Of a stretch of 64,000 nt of DNA, positions 34,088 to 42,662 are shown piece by piece. Below the pieces are notes generated by a model. That model saw nothing but the letters and a program-made list of their open reading frames with translations. It did no database searches and was not told the DNA's origin. Origin of the DNA: Burkholderia sp. GAS332 (lineage in GTDB: Bacteria > Pseudomonadota > Gammaproteobacteria > Burkholderiales > Burkholderiaceae). Each line of letters opens with the position of its first letter. Within the stretch, counting starts at the first letter, position 1. Where the stretch lies: positions 620,001-684,000 of the forward strand of contig FSRV01000002.1 of assembly GCA_900142905.1 (NCBI GenBank). Reading direction: 5' to 3'. Both the position numbers and the translations under genes were made by a program.

Positions 34088-35667
34088 GCACCGCGTCGGC
34101 TCACGAGGCGCATCGCGTCGACCCGGGCCCCGGCGACGAGCGCGGCGTACCCAGCATGCGGGGCGCGCGGCTCGCCTTGCTGACGTTCGCACTATCGCTG
34201 GCCACATTCATCGAAGTTCTGGATTCGACGGTCACGAACGTCGCGGTACCGGCTATTTCCGGCGGCCTCGGCGTGTCCAACAGTCAGGGCACGTGGGTGA
34301 TCAGCTCGTACTCAGTGGCCGCCGCCATCGCCGTGCCGTTGACGGGCTGGCTCTCACGGCGGCTCGGCGAAACGCGGCTGTTTCTCGGGGCAGTGATCCT
34401 GTTCACCTTGACGTCGCTGCTGTGCGGCGTGGCCGGTGACTTTCACCTGCTGGTGGTATGCCGGGCATTGCAGGGGCTCTGTTCCGGGCCGATGGTGCCG
34501 CTTTCCCAAACGATCCTGATGCGCGCCTTTCCGCCGGATAAGCGCGTTGTGGCACTGGCGCTGTGGGCGATGACGGTGCTGCTCGCGCCGATCTTCGGTC
34601 CCGTGGTCGGCGGCTGGATCATCGACAATTTCTCGTGGCCGTGGATCTTTCTGATCAATCTGCCGATCGGCATTTTCTCGTTCGCGGTGTGCATGACGCT
34701 GCTGCGCCGCGATGCGCCCACTGCCAAGGCGGCGCCGATCGATCTGCCTGGCATTCTCCTGCTGGTCATCGGCGTCGGCTCGCTGCAGACGGTGCTCGAT
34801 CTCGGTCACGATCGCGGCTGGTTCGATTCGCCTTTGATCCTGACGCTCGCGATCGTCGCCGGGCTGGCGATCGTGTCGCTGCTGATCTGGGAGGCCGGCG
34901 AAAAGCATCCGGTGATTGATCTGAGCCTGTTCCGTGACCGCACGTTTTCGTTTTGCGTGCTGATCATTTCGCTCGGCATGATGAGTTTTTCGGTGGTCGG
35001 CGTGATCTTTCCGCTCTGGCTGCAGGCCGTGATGGGCTACACCGCGTACCAGGCCGGGCTCGCCACGGCGCCGCTCGGTGTGCTCGCGCTGGTGTTCTCG
35101 ATTCTGGCCGGCATTTATGCGGGCCGTTTCGACGCGCGTGTGCTCGCGACGTTCGGCTTTCTCGTATTCGCGGCCGTGTTGTGGTGGGACGCGCATTTCA
35201 CGCTGACCATGACTTTCACGCAGATCATCACGCCAGGTTTGATCCAGGGCATCGGCTTGCCGTGCTTCTTCATTCCGCTGACCGCGGCGACGCTCTCGCG
35301 TGTATCCGACGACAAGCTCGCCGCGGCGTCCAGCCTGTCGAACTTTTTGCGCACGCTATCGGCGGCGTTCGGCACGGCGATGAGCGTCACGCTATGGGAT
35401 AACCGCGCGCTGTATCACTACGACGTCGTCGCGCAGTCCGTGACGAAATCGTCCGGGAACACGCAGCGCTTCGTTCAGAGTCTGCACGGCATGGGCATCG
35501 ACGGTGCGCGCGAACTCACCACCTTGCATCAGGTCGTGCAGCAGCAGGCTTACATGATGGCGACCGGCGACATGTTCTACATGGCAAGCATCACCTGCCT
35601 CGTACTCGCCGCGATGATGTGGCTCACGCGTCCGAAGCGCGGCGCGGCAATGGCTTTAGGTCACTGA
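34084..35667 (+). CDS. MFS exporter, DHA2 (EmrB/QacA) 14-TMS family
   Basis: 527 residues with 14 predicted membrane helices. Signature motifs include EVLDSTVTNVAVPAISGGLG (motif D1), WLSRRLGETRLFLGA and GLCSGPMVPLSQTILMRAFP. DHA2 proteins pump amphiphiles using the proton gradient. Together with the NodT outer-membrane factor and HlyD/EmrA-like adaptor two genes on, it forms a probable tripartite pump for rhamnolipids. ATGA overlap with rhlB and a 10-bp gap to rhlC show tight operon structure. Confidence 0.92.
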   Translation: MSTASAHEAHRVDPGPGDERGVPSMRGARLALLTFALSLATFIEVLDSTVTNVAVPAISGGLGVSNSQGTWVISSYSVAAAIAVPLTGWLSRRLGETRLFLGAVILFTLTSLLCGVAGDFHLLVVCRALQGLCSGPMVPLSQTILMRAFPPDKRVVALALWAMTVLLAPIFGPVVGGWIIDNFSWPWIFLINLPIGIFSFAVCMTLLRRDAPTAKAAPIDLPGILLLVIGVGSLQTVLDLGHDRGWFDSPLILTLAIVAGLAIVSLLIWEAGEKHPVIDLSLFRDRTFSFCVLIISLGMMSFSVVGVIFPLWLQAVMGYTAYQAGLATAPLGVLALVFSILAGIYAGRFDARVLATFGFLVFAAVLWWDAHFTLTMTFTQIITPGLIQGIGLPCFFIPLTAATLSRVSDDKLAAASSLSNFLRTLSAAFGTAMSVTLWDNRALYHYDVVAQSVTKSSGNTQRFVQSLHGMGIDGARELTTLHQVVQQQAYMMATGDMFYMASITCLVLAAMMWLTRPKRGAAMALGH

Positions 35668-35677
35668 GGAGCTTCCA

Positions 35678-36709
35678 ATGACGATCCTGGGCGCATTGAT
35701 CATCCTGTTTCATCCGAGTGAGGCGCAGCTTGCGCGGGCGGTGGCGATGCGCTCTGCGTGTGACCGCTTGCTGGTGGTCGACAACTCGCCCTCGCCGGAC
35801 GCGCGCGCTGCAATGATGCTGGGTGAGGCGGGCGTCGCGTTGCTGCATCACGGTAATCGCAATGGCATTGCCGGCGCCTTCAACTGCGGCTTGAGTGCGC
35901 TGTTCGACTCAGGTGTGGACGCGGTCGCGCTGTTCGACCAGGATTCCGAGGCGCCAGCCGCCTATTTCGCGGTGATGCGCGACCGGTGCGCGTCGATGAG
36001 CGGCCGGGCATTCTTAGTCGGGCCGCGCATCTTCGATGAAAACGACCAACGCTTCTTGCCCGAGCTCGCCACGAGCGGTTTGACGGTGGAGAGATTGCCT
36101 ATACACGCCGACGCTGCGTTGCAGCGCTGCGCCTTTCTGATTTCGTCCGGTTGCGTCATCTCGCGCGAGGCGTTCGCGCGGCTCGGCCGTTTCGACGAAT
36201 CGCTTTTTATCGACCATGTCGATACCGAGTACTGCTTGCGCGCGCTGTTGCGCAATGTGCCCGTGTATGTGGTGCCGTCACTCGTGCTGCTGCACCGAAT
36301 CGGCTCGCGGCGCCGCCACAAACTGGGTTCTTTGGAATTGACGACGATGAATCACCCGAGTTTCCGCCGCTATTACAGCGCGCGAAACGCGATGCAGCTG
36401 GCGCTGCAATACGGGCTGCGGTTGCCGGTGGCGATCGTGCCGAACGTGCTGACGCTCTGGCAAATCGTGCAGATCGTGCTGCTGGAGAGAGACAAGCTGG
36501 CGAAGCTCCATGCGATTGCGCTGGGCCTTTTCGATGGATTCTTCGGACGGATGGGGCCGCTCGAGCGGATGCGTCCGCGCCTTGCGGCCAAAGTGGCTAG
36601 GACCGCGAATGCGGCTAATGCGACTGACGCGCCCAACACGGCGAGGCTCGGCGAGATGAACACGCCGGTAGCAGGCGAGCGCGCAATACCGCGTACCCGG
36701 CACTCATGA
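35678..36709 (+). CDS. rhlC: RhlC, rhamnosyltransferase 2 (GT2 family)
   Basis: 343 residues with GAGGAG upstream. It aligns along its length with P. aeruginosa RhlC: LGALIILFHPSEAQL, LLVVDNSPSPDAR, VALLHHGNRNGIAGAFNCGL, VALFDQDSEAP (the DQD nucleotide-sugar/metal site), FLISSGCVISREAF, GRFDESLFIDHVDTEYCLRA and FRRYYSARNAM. It adds the second rhamnose to yield di-rhamnolipid. A 50-residue C-terminal tail rich in Ala/Asn is extra. The stop overlaps the NodT gene (ATGA). Confidence 0.94.
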   Translation: MTILGALIILFHPSEAQLARAVAMRSACDRLLVVDNSPSPDARAAMMLGEAGVALLHHGNRNGIAGAFNCGLSALFDSGVDAVALFDQDSEAPAAYFAVMRDRCASMSGRAFLVGPRIFDENDQRFLPELATSGLTVERLPIHADAALQRCAFLISSGCVISREAFARLGRFDESLFIDHVDTEYCLRALLRNVPVYVVPSLVLLHRIGSRRRHKLGSLELTTMNHPSFRRYYSARNAMQLALQYGLRLPVAIVPNVLTLWQIVQIVLLERDKLAKLHAIALGLFDGFFGRMGPLERMRPRLAAKVARTANAANATDAPNTARLGEMNTPVAGERAIPRTRHS

Positions 36710-38256
36710 GACAGCCTATGCGATTCCCTGTGCCACGCGCCTGGCTGCTGCCGTCGCTGCTGATTGCGGCGGCGCTGACGGGTTGCGTGAGCGATTCGGG
36801 GCTGCACACAAACGTCAAACCGATCAAACCCTCCGCCGATGCACTTGCGCAGACCGTCGGGCCAGGCGCGAACGGCGCCTGGCCCGCACCCGATTGGGTC
36901 AAGCGCTACCGCGATCCGCAACTGGATGAACTGACCGCCGAGGCGTTGCAAAACAATCCCGACCTGCAGATCGCCAAGGCGAGGGTGGGCGCCGCGCAGG
37001 CGCAACTCGAACAGTTTGCTTCGCTGACCGGCCTCACCGGTACCGCGGGCGCGACGGTGAGCAAGGCCCGTTTGCCGCAGCCGAACGACGCGGCCAACGT
37101 GTCCGTCGGCGGTCAGCAGATTCCGGTGCAGTTGTTCAACGATCCGGTGGTCTCGCCGGCCGCGCTGTTCGCCGGCTTGAGCTACCAGCTCGATTTGTGG
37201 GGCAAGAATGCCGCGCTGACCGGCAGCCTGCTGTCCACGCGCGATGCGGCACGCGTCGATGCAGAGCAGGCGCGGCTCACTCTGACGGTCGCGCTCGTGA
37301 CGCTTTACTGTGAGCTCGACCGCGCCTTTGCGATGCAGGACATTCTGCTGCAAAAGCAACAGGCTGCGGATAGCGTCGATGCCGTGTTGCGCGAGCGTGG
37401 TGCGCGCGGCCTCGATAACGCGTACGACGCAGCCGACGCCACACTCAAGCGAAGCCGGCTCGCTTCACAGCAGGCGCTCAATGACGAGCGCATCACGTTG
37501 ACTGAGTTGCAGATCGGTGTGCTGACGGGGCGCGGCGCGGAGCGGGGTTTGTCGCTGCATCGTCCGCAACTGGCCGCGGCTGCCGATGCGCCGATGCCCG
37601 CGCAACTGCCGGTCGACCTGCTGGGCCGCCGGCCCGACATCGTGGCGGCGCGTTTGCGAGCCGAAGCCGCGCTTGCCAACATCGACGCCACGCGGGCGCA
37701 GTTCTATCCCGATGTGAACCTGGTGGCCTTTGCCGGGCTAACAGCGCTGACACCCGCCGCGCTTTTCTCGCGTGCGGCCATGACCGGGTCGGTGGGGCCG
37801 GCAATCTCCTTGCCGATCTTCGACCGGACCCGGTTGCGCGCGCAACTAGGCGGCGACTATGCCAATGTCGACGCCGCGATAAGCCTCTACAACAAGACCG
37901 TCGACGAAGCGCTCGGCGAGGTCGCGCGCCAGCTGACTTCCTTGCGCACGGTCGATACGCTGACTACCGAGCAGACTCGCGCGGTGGACGCGGCTTCGCG
38001 CATCGTCGCGATTGCCGAGGAGCGGCATCGGCGCGGCATCGGCATGCAGAAGGACGTGACGCTAGCTGACCTGTCTTTACTCGACGAACGCGCGCAGCAA
38101 GTCGATTTGCAGGGCCGCCGCAGAATGCTGCAGGTCGCGCTGGTCGGCGCGCTCGGTGGCGGCTTCGACGTACGCAAGGTGGCCGGTGCGCCGATTTCTC
38201 ACTATCAAACCACCTTTCCCTCTCACGCACGTATCACGGACACGCACTTCGATTGA
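36706..38256 (+). CDS. NodT-family outer-membrane efflux lipoprotein
   Basis: 516 residues. The signal peptide ends at a lipobox, LTGC, with Cys27 as lipidation site. The rest shows the duplicated TolC/OprM-like pattern: DPQLDELTAEALQNNPDLQIAKARV, and in the second half LLGRRPDIVAARLRAEAALANIDATRAQFYPDVNL, the hallmark of RND/NodT outer-membrane factors. It makes the trimeric exit duct of the proposed rhamnolipid exporter with the DHA2 pump and HlyD adaptor. Directly followed by the HlyD gene with no spacer (TGA then ATG). Confidence 0.93.
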   Translation: MRQPMRFPVPRAWLLPSLLIAAALTGCVSDSGLHTNVKPIKPSADALAQTVGPGANGAWPAPDWVKRYRDPQLDELTAEALQNNPDLQIAKARVGAAQAQLEQFASLTGLTGTAGATVSKARLPQPNDAANVSVGGQQIPVQLFNDPVVSPAALFAGLSYQLDLWGKNAALTGSLLSTRDAARVDAEQARLTLTVALVTLYCELDRAFAMQDILLQKQQAADSVDAVLRERGARGLDNAYDAADATLKRSRLASQQALNDERITLTELQIGVLTGRGAERGLSLHRPQLAAAADAPMPAQLPVDLLGRRPDIVAARLRAEAALANIDATRAQFYPDVNLVAFAGLTALTPAALFSRAAMTGSVGPAISLPIFDRTRLRAQLGGDYANVDAAISLYNKTVDEALGEVARQLTSLRTVDTLTTEQTRAVDAASRIVAIAEERHRRGIGMQKDVTLADLSLLDERAQQVDLQGRRRMLQVALVGALGGGFDVRKVAGAPISHYQTTFPSHARITDTHFD

Positions 38257-39495
38257 ATGCACAACGATAAACAGGCACAGCGTGCCGCCGGCTGGACCGA
38301 GGGGCAGGCGAACCCGGCAAATGCGGCAAGCATAACGGGCGACGCGCACGATTCGAAACGGGCGGTGCGGCGGCGCCGCTTTGCCGTTTTCTTTGGCGTG
38401 GTGGCGCTCGCCGGTGTGGCGTGGCTGACGTATTGGGGTTTGAGCGCGCGCTTCTACGAAGAGACCGACGATGCCTACGTCGCGGGCAACATCGTGCAGA
38501 TCGCCGCGCAGATACCCGGCACAGTCACCGACATTCTGGTGGACAACACGCGGCAGGTACGCGCGGGCCAGCCGCTCGTCAAACTCGACGATGCCGAAGC
38601 GGCCGCCGCGTTCGCGCAGGCCAAAGCGCAACTGACCTTAGCAGTGCGCCAGGTGGCGAACGCGACGATCTCGCGCAAGCTCTACGTGCAATCGATCGAC
38701 GCGCGCCGCGCCGAACTTGCATTGGCGCAGCGTGCGCTGGCGGCGCGTGATCATGCATCGGTGGAAGTCGTGTCGCCGGAAGAATTGGCGCGCGCTCGCG
38801 AAACAGTGGCCGTCGCGCAAGCGAACCTCGCTTCCGCACAAGTCCAACTCGACGCCGCCCGTGCGCTCGGCGGAAAATTCCCGGTCGAAGCCAGTCCGCC
38901 GGTTCTGCAAGCCGCCGCGCAATTGCGGCTCGCTTATCGGAATCTGCAGCGCACCACCGTCATTTCTCCCGTCGACGGTACGGTCGGGCAGCGCTCGGTG
39001 CAGATCGGCCAGCAGGTCGGGCCGGGGCTGGCACTCATGTCGATCATTCCGCTCGAGCGTCTGTGGGTCGAGGCGAACTTCAAGGAAGGCCAGATTCGCA
39101 GCATGCGCGTCGGGCAGCCGGTGCGCATCGTGTCGGATGTGTACGGCTCGCAGGTGGTGTATCAGGGGCGCGTCGAAGGCTTTTCGGCGGGCACGGGCAG
39201 TGCGTTCTCGATGCTGCCCTCGCAGAACGCGGCCGGTAACTGGATCAAGGTCGTGCAGCGTGTGCCAATCGTGATTTCGCTCGATCCGGCCGAGCTTGCG
39301 GCGCATCCGTTGCGGCTGGGCCTGTCGATGCAGGTGTCGGTGGATACGCATGTGCGTAGCGGTCATCTGATCGGCAACGATACGCCGGCGGCCACGCAAA
39401 GTACCCGCGTTCACGATAACGTCTCGCGTGACGCCGATGCGTTGATCGCGCAGATCATTCGGGACAATAGCGACCATGGTGGTGCTGGCGATTAG
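38257..39495 (+). CDS. HlyD/EmrA-family periplasmic adaptor
   Basis: 412 residues. A cytoplasmic N-terminus of about 40 residues, one membrane helix (VFFGVVALAGVAWLTYWGL), then TDDAYVAGNIVQIAAQIPGTVTDILVDNTRQVRAGQPLVKLDD (here broken at residues: barrel-sandwich half-motif), an alpha-hairpin, and TVISPVDGTVGQRSVQIGQQV for the second lipoyl half. This is the EmrA type that partners DHA2 pumps. It ends the rhl operon. No terminator is obvious before the convergent BON gene 28 bp away. Confidence 0.92.
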   Translation: MHNDKQAQRAAGWTEGQANPANAASITGDAHDSKRAVRRRRFAVFFGVVALAGVAWLTYWGLSARFYEETDDAYVAGNIVQIAAQIPGTVTDILVDNTRQVRAGQPLVKLDDAEAAAAFAQAKAQLTLAVRQVANATISRKLYVQSIDARRAELALAQRALAARDHASVEVVSPEELARARETVAVAQANLASAQVQLDAARALGGKFPVEASPPVLQAAAQLRLAYRNLQRTTVISPVDGTVGQRSVQIGQQVGPGLALMSIIPLERLWVEANFKEGQIRSMRVGQPVRIVSDVYGSQVVYQGRVEGFSAGTGSAFSMLPSQNAAGNWIKVVQRVPIVISLDPAELAAHPLRLGLSMQVSVDTHVRSGHLIGNDTPAATQSTRVHDNVSRDADALIAQIIRDNSDHGGAGD

Positions 39496-39523
39496 CGATC
39501 CGCGCCACTGAGATACCGTGTGC

Positions 39524-40066
39524 TTAGTTACCCGGATCGATCACGGGTTTGTCCGGGTCTGCAAGCGTTTTATAGGGGAGTGACGCCGCGTGCGGGTGAG
39601 TTGTGGTGTCGTCGATCACGCGATCCACGTCCGCGGTTTTCGCGAGTTCCGCGAGGAACGTCTGTTTGTCGAAGCCGGGTGCGACGCAGCCTTGCACGTA
39701 GATGAAGCGGCGTTGCAGTGTGAGCCACAGCGTCGACTGTTCGCGCCAATGGGTAGCGTAGTTGATATTGGTGAGGCGCCGTTGGACGGCGTCGGCGATT
39801 TCCGCGTCGTAGAGGTACGCGTTCGACAGACGGCAACGGCCTTCCACCCAGCAGCTATTGCCGCGCTCGATCCGGTAATGACTATCGTCGAGCCATTCCT
39901 GCTCGGTCTCGAGTGGGCCTAAGGGTACCGGGCATTCGCTGATCGCCTGGGATATCTGAAAGAACGGGTCGTGCCCGCGGTTGATGCGTTGCGTTTCAGC
40001 ATAGGCGTGCGTTGCGGCCATGCAGACCAGCAGACTCGCCACGTGCTGTTGGATCAGGCGTTTCAT
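39524..40066 (-). CDS. Periplasmic BON-domain protein
   Basis: 180 residues; CGGAG precedes the ATG. The signal peptide MKRLIQQHVASLLVCMAATHAYA is followed by a segment with three cysteines (ISECPVPLG, NSCWVEGRC) and then a BON domain: YDAEIADAVQRRLTN, LTLQRRFIYVQGCVA, FLAELAKTADVDRVIDD. BON domains bind phospholipids and appear in OsmY-like stress proteins. The cysteine-rich lead is unusual for OsmY. It is divergent from nothing and convergent with the rhl operon; role in envelope integrity inferred. Confidence 0.8.
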   Translation of the reverse strand: MKRLIQQHVASLLVCMAATHAYAETQRINRGHDPFFQISQAISECPVPLGPLETEQEWLDDSHYRIERGNSCWVEGRCRLSNAYLYDAEIADAVQRRLTNINYATHWREQSTLWLTLQRRFIYVQGCVAPGFDKQTFLAELAKTADVDRVIDDTTTHPHAASLPYKTLADPDKPVIDPGN

Positions 40067-40161
40067 CGTCTTAGGCTCCGGGATGTTGAGCGTGGGGAGA
40101 CGGATCGACGGTTTTGATTCTCGGCTACCTGGTGGAGATTATGCCGCGGTGGCTCAGGACC

Positions 40162-40809
40162 TCACTGGCTCTTACGCCGATTTTCGACGGCGAACTTGAT
40201 CAACTCGGCCTGGCCCTCGATATCGAGCTTGCGTTTCAGATTCAACCGATGCGTCTCGACTGTGCGCACCGACAGGTCGTTGCGTTGAGCGATCTGCTTG
40301 CTCGAGAGGCCTTCCGCGAGCGCATCGAGAATATCGCGCTCTCTTGGCGTGAGCCGTTCAATGGGTGATTGCGTCGCCGATGCCTGAATTAATCGCGCGC
40401 CCAACCCTGCGCTGAAGAACGTCTTGCCTTCCAGCACCGCGCCGATCGCCTGGATAATTTCGGTGGCGGGCGAGTCCTTGAGTACATAACCGCTGGCCCC
40501 TGCGCGCACGGCCTGGGTCACGTATTCGAGGTTGTCGTGCATGGACAGCATCAGTACGCGTATCGCCGGGAAGCGCTCATGGAACATGCCGGCCAGCGCG
40601 ATGCCGTTCATCCCGTTCATGCCGACGTCCATCAGCACCAGATGCGGCTCCTGACTTTCCGCGAGCGCGAGCGCTTCCTGCGCATTGCCCGCTTCGCCGA
40701 CGATTTCGATGTTGCGTACGGCTTCGAGCCGGGCGCGCAAACCGTCGCGTACGAGCGGGTGGTCGTCGATCAGAACCAAACGTGCGATGGCGAGTGACAT
40801 GTCGTTCAT
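40162..40809 (-). CDS. NarL/LuxR-family response regulator
   Basis: 215 residues from ATG 40809 with AGGAAAC upstream; the upstream frame overlaps the kinase gene and was rejected. Receiver domain with acidic pair Asp15/Asp16 (LVLIDDHPLV) and phospho-acceptor Asp61 in LVLMDVGMNGMNG; LKDSPA carries the conserved lysine. The C-terminal GerE/LuxR helix-turn-helix is LTPRERDILDALAEGLSSKQIAQRNDLSVRTVETH. It is encoded 2 bp after the kinase gene, so the pair is one operon. A likely target is the divergent symporter operon at 42465. Confidence 0.93.
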   Translation of the reverse strand: MNDMSLAIARLVLIDDHPLVRDGLRARLEAVRNIEIVGEAGNAQEALALAESQEPHLVLMDVGMNGMNGIALAGMFHERFPAIRVLMLSMHDNLEYVTQAVRAGASGYVLKDSPATEIIQAIGAVLEGKTFFSAGLGARLIQASATQSPIERLTPRERDILDALAEGLSSKQIAQRNDLSVRTVETHRLNLKRKLDIEGQAELIKFAVENRRKSQ

Positions 40810-40811
40810 AT

Positions 40812-42221
40812 TCAGGTTTCCTGCAAGGCCGGCGATTGAAGCGTAGACACTACTACGGGCACGCGCGCGGTCACGATCGTATGACCGGCCTGAGAGCTGA
40901 GCGACAGCTTGCCGCCCAGTGCCTCCAGCCGCTCGCGCATATTGCGCAGACCCACGCCTGCGCGTGGACTGACGAGCGCGTGCGCCACGTCGAAACCGCA
41001 TCCATTGTCCGAGATCGTCAGCGTGACGGCGTCGTTCGATATTTCCAGCGCCAGTGCCGCGCTGGACGCGTGTGCGTGCCGCACGATGTTGGTCAGCGCT
41101 TCCTGGGCGATACGGAACAGCACCGTGTTCACCGCGTCCGGCAAAGACGCTGCGTGGGTGTGTGCGATCTGCGTGAAACCGATCTGGATACCCGACTCGT
41201 CACTCAACTCACGGGAGAGTTGCTCCAGCGCGGCCGCTACCCCGAGGTCGTCGAGCATCGACGGTCGCAATGCGTGAGAAATGCGGCGCACTTCACGCAA
41301 GGTATCGCCAATGCGCGCAACACTGGTCGTTAGCGCGGCTTCCGCTGCGGGCACCCGCACGTCGCTGCGTTCGAAACGCGCCAACGCCGATTCGAGCAGC
41401 AGTTTCACGGAGACCATCATCTGGCTGATGCCGTCGTGCAATTCACGCGACAGGCGCGCCCGTTCGTTTTCCTGTGAATCGACCACTTGCTGCGCGAGCC
41501 GCTTCAGCTTTGCATCGGCGCTGCGATATTCGGTGACGTTGAGCACCAGTGCACACAGGGCGATCACGGCGAGTCCGGCCACGGCGATGCCGTCGATCCA
41601 TTGCATTGTGCGATCGATGTTGGCCGCCGCACCCTGATCGATGTGCGCGAGCGTGGCGTCGACGTCGTCGAGATAAATGCCGGTGCCGATCATCCAGCCC
41701 CAACGTTCGAGCGGCACGACATAGCCGAGTTTCGACGCGAGCTTCCCGGTCGACGGACGATGCCACAGGTAACGCACATAGCCCCCGCCGCGCGAGGCGG
41801 CGGCGAGCAGTTGCTGGATCGTCGGCGTGCCTTGCGGATCGCGCAGCGTCCACAGGTCACGTCCGACGAGGTCGGGCTCGCGCGGATGCATCAGCGAACG
41901 GCCGTGCATGTCGTAGACGAAGAAGTAGCCGTCCTTGCCGAAATCCATTTTTCCGAGGATATCGAGCGCGCGGGTGCGCAGCATCGCATCGTCGCGCGCG
42001 TTGTCGCCGCCGGCGTTGTAGAGCGGGGCGATTGCCGTGGTCGCGAGCTCGACGTAGTGTTTGAGTTCGATTTCCTTGCTGGCCATGTACGCGGCCTGGG
42101 TGGTCGCGTGCTGCGTTTCGGCGAGCGCCGTGGCTTCCCGGCGTACACCGATTTCAATGCTGGCGATGGCCGCCAGAAAGGGCACGATCGCCAGCAGGAC
42201 AATCTTTGCTTTGAGTTTCAT
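40812..42221 (-). CDS. Cache-domain sensor histidine kinase (HisKA_3)
   Basis: 469 residues. Membrane helix at about 7-27, periplasmic sCache_2 domain (about 35-200: GKDGYFFVYDMHGRSLMHP, LGYVVPLERWGWMIGTGIYLDDVD), second helix about 208-230, then HisKA_3 with His262 in RARLSRELHDGISQMM and an HATPase domain with TLTISDNGCGFD and GVGLRNMRERLEALGG. sCache sensors often recognise small carboxylates. Rhizobial MctS/MctR controls the mctP symporter in a similar arrangement, so sensing of pyruvate, lactate or acetate is proposed from context, not shown by sequence. Confidence 0.92.
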   Translation of the reverse strand: MKLKAKIVLLAIVPFLAAIASIEIGVRREATALAETQHATTQAAYMASKEIELKHYVELATTAIAPLYNAGGDNARDDAMLRTRALDILGKMDFGKDGYFFVYDMHGRSLMHPREPDLVGRDLWTLRDPQGTPTIQQLLAAASRGGGYVRYLWHRPSTGKLASKLGYVVPLERWGWMIGTGIYLDDVDATLAHIDQGAAANIDRTMQWIDGIAVAGLAVIALCALVLNVTEYRSADAKLKRLAQQVVDSQENERARLSRELHDGISQMMVSVKLLLESALARFERSDVRVPAAEAALTTSVARIGDTLREVRRISHALRPSMLDDLGVAAALEQLSRELSDESGIQIGFTQIAHTHAASLPDAVNTVLFRIAQEALTNIVRHAHASSAALALEISNDAVTLTISDNGCGFDVAHALVSPRAGVGLRNMRERLEALGGKLSLSSQAGHTIVTARVPVVVSTLQSPALQET

Positions 42222-42464
42222 CGTAGAAAAGGCGGCCGACGGGCTACGTAGTATTACGTAGCCGGCTTACGTAGTTGCGCGCTTGTGAGGGCGCTCACGA
42301 AGGCGAATACTACATCCCCGCGGCGTGCCGCACCTTCCGGCGCGCTTTGGTGCCGTGCAAAAAGCAAACTTCGGTTTTGCCGTCTAATATCAGGTAACCG
42401 GTTTTCCGCGTGCCCGGCCACAAGTCACGGCGCGCGGTTTCAATAATAGACTTAGGAGAAGTTC

Positions 42465-42662
42465 GTGGAGACCTCCCCATCCGCCGGCCGTTCATGGCTA
42501 TGGCTCATCTTGCTGATCCCGTACATCGCGTTGCTGTGGTTGCCGTTCTATAACGACACGCGCCCCTCGTTCGCCGGCTTTCCGTTCTTCTACTGGTATC
42601 AGTTCTTGTGGGTGCCGTTGACCTCGCTACTGATTTACGTTGTGTACCGAGGTGTCAAATGA
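42465..42662 (+). CDS. DUF3311 small membrane protein
   Basis: 65 residues from a GTG start with TTAGGAGAA six bases upstream. Two membrane helices: WLWLILLIPYIALLWLPFY and FLWVPLTSLLIYVVYRG, separated by NDTRPSFAGFPFFYWYQ. DUF3311 proteins regularly precede sodium:solute symporters of the MctP type and are thought to be accessory subunits. The stop overlaps the symporter start (ATGA). The intergenic region 42222-42464 between it and the kinase gene should hold both divergent promoters. Confidence 0.9.
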   Translation: METSPSAGRSWLWLILLIPYIALLWLPFYNDTRPSFAGFPFFYWYQFLWVPLTSLLIYVVYRGVK

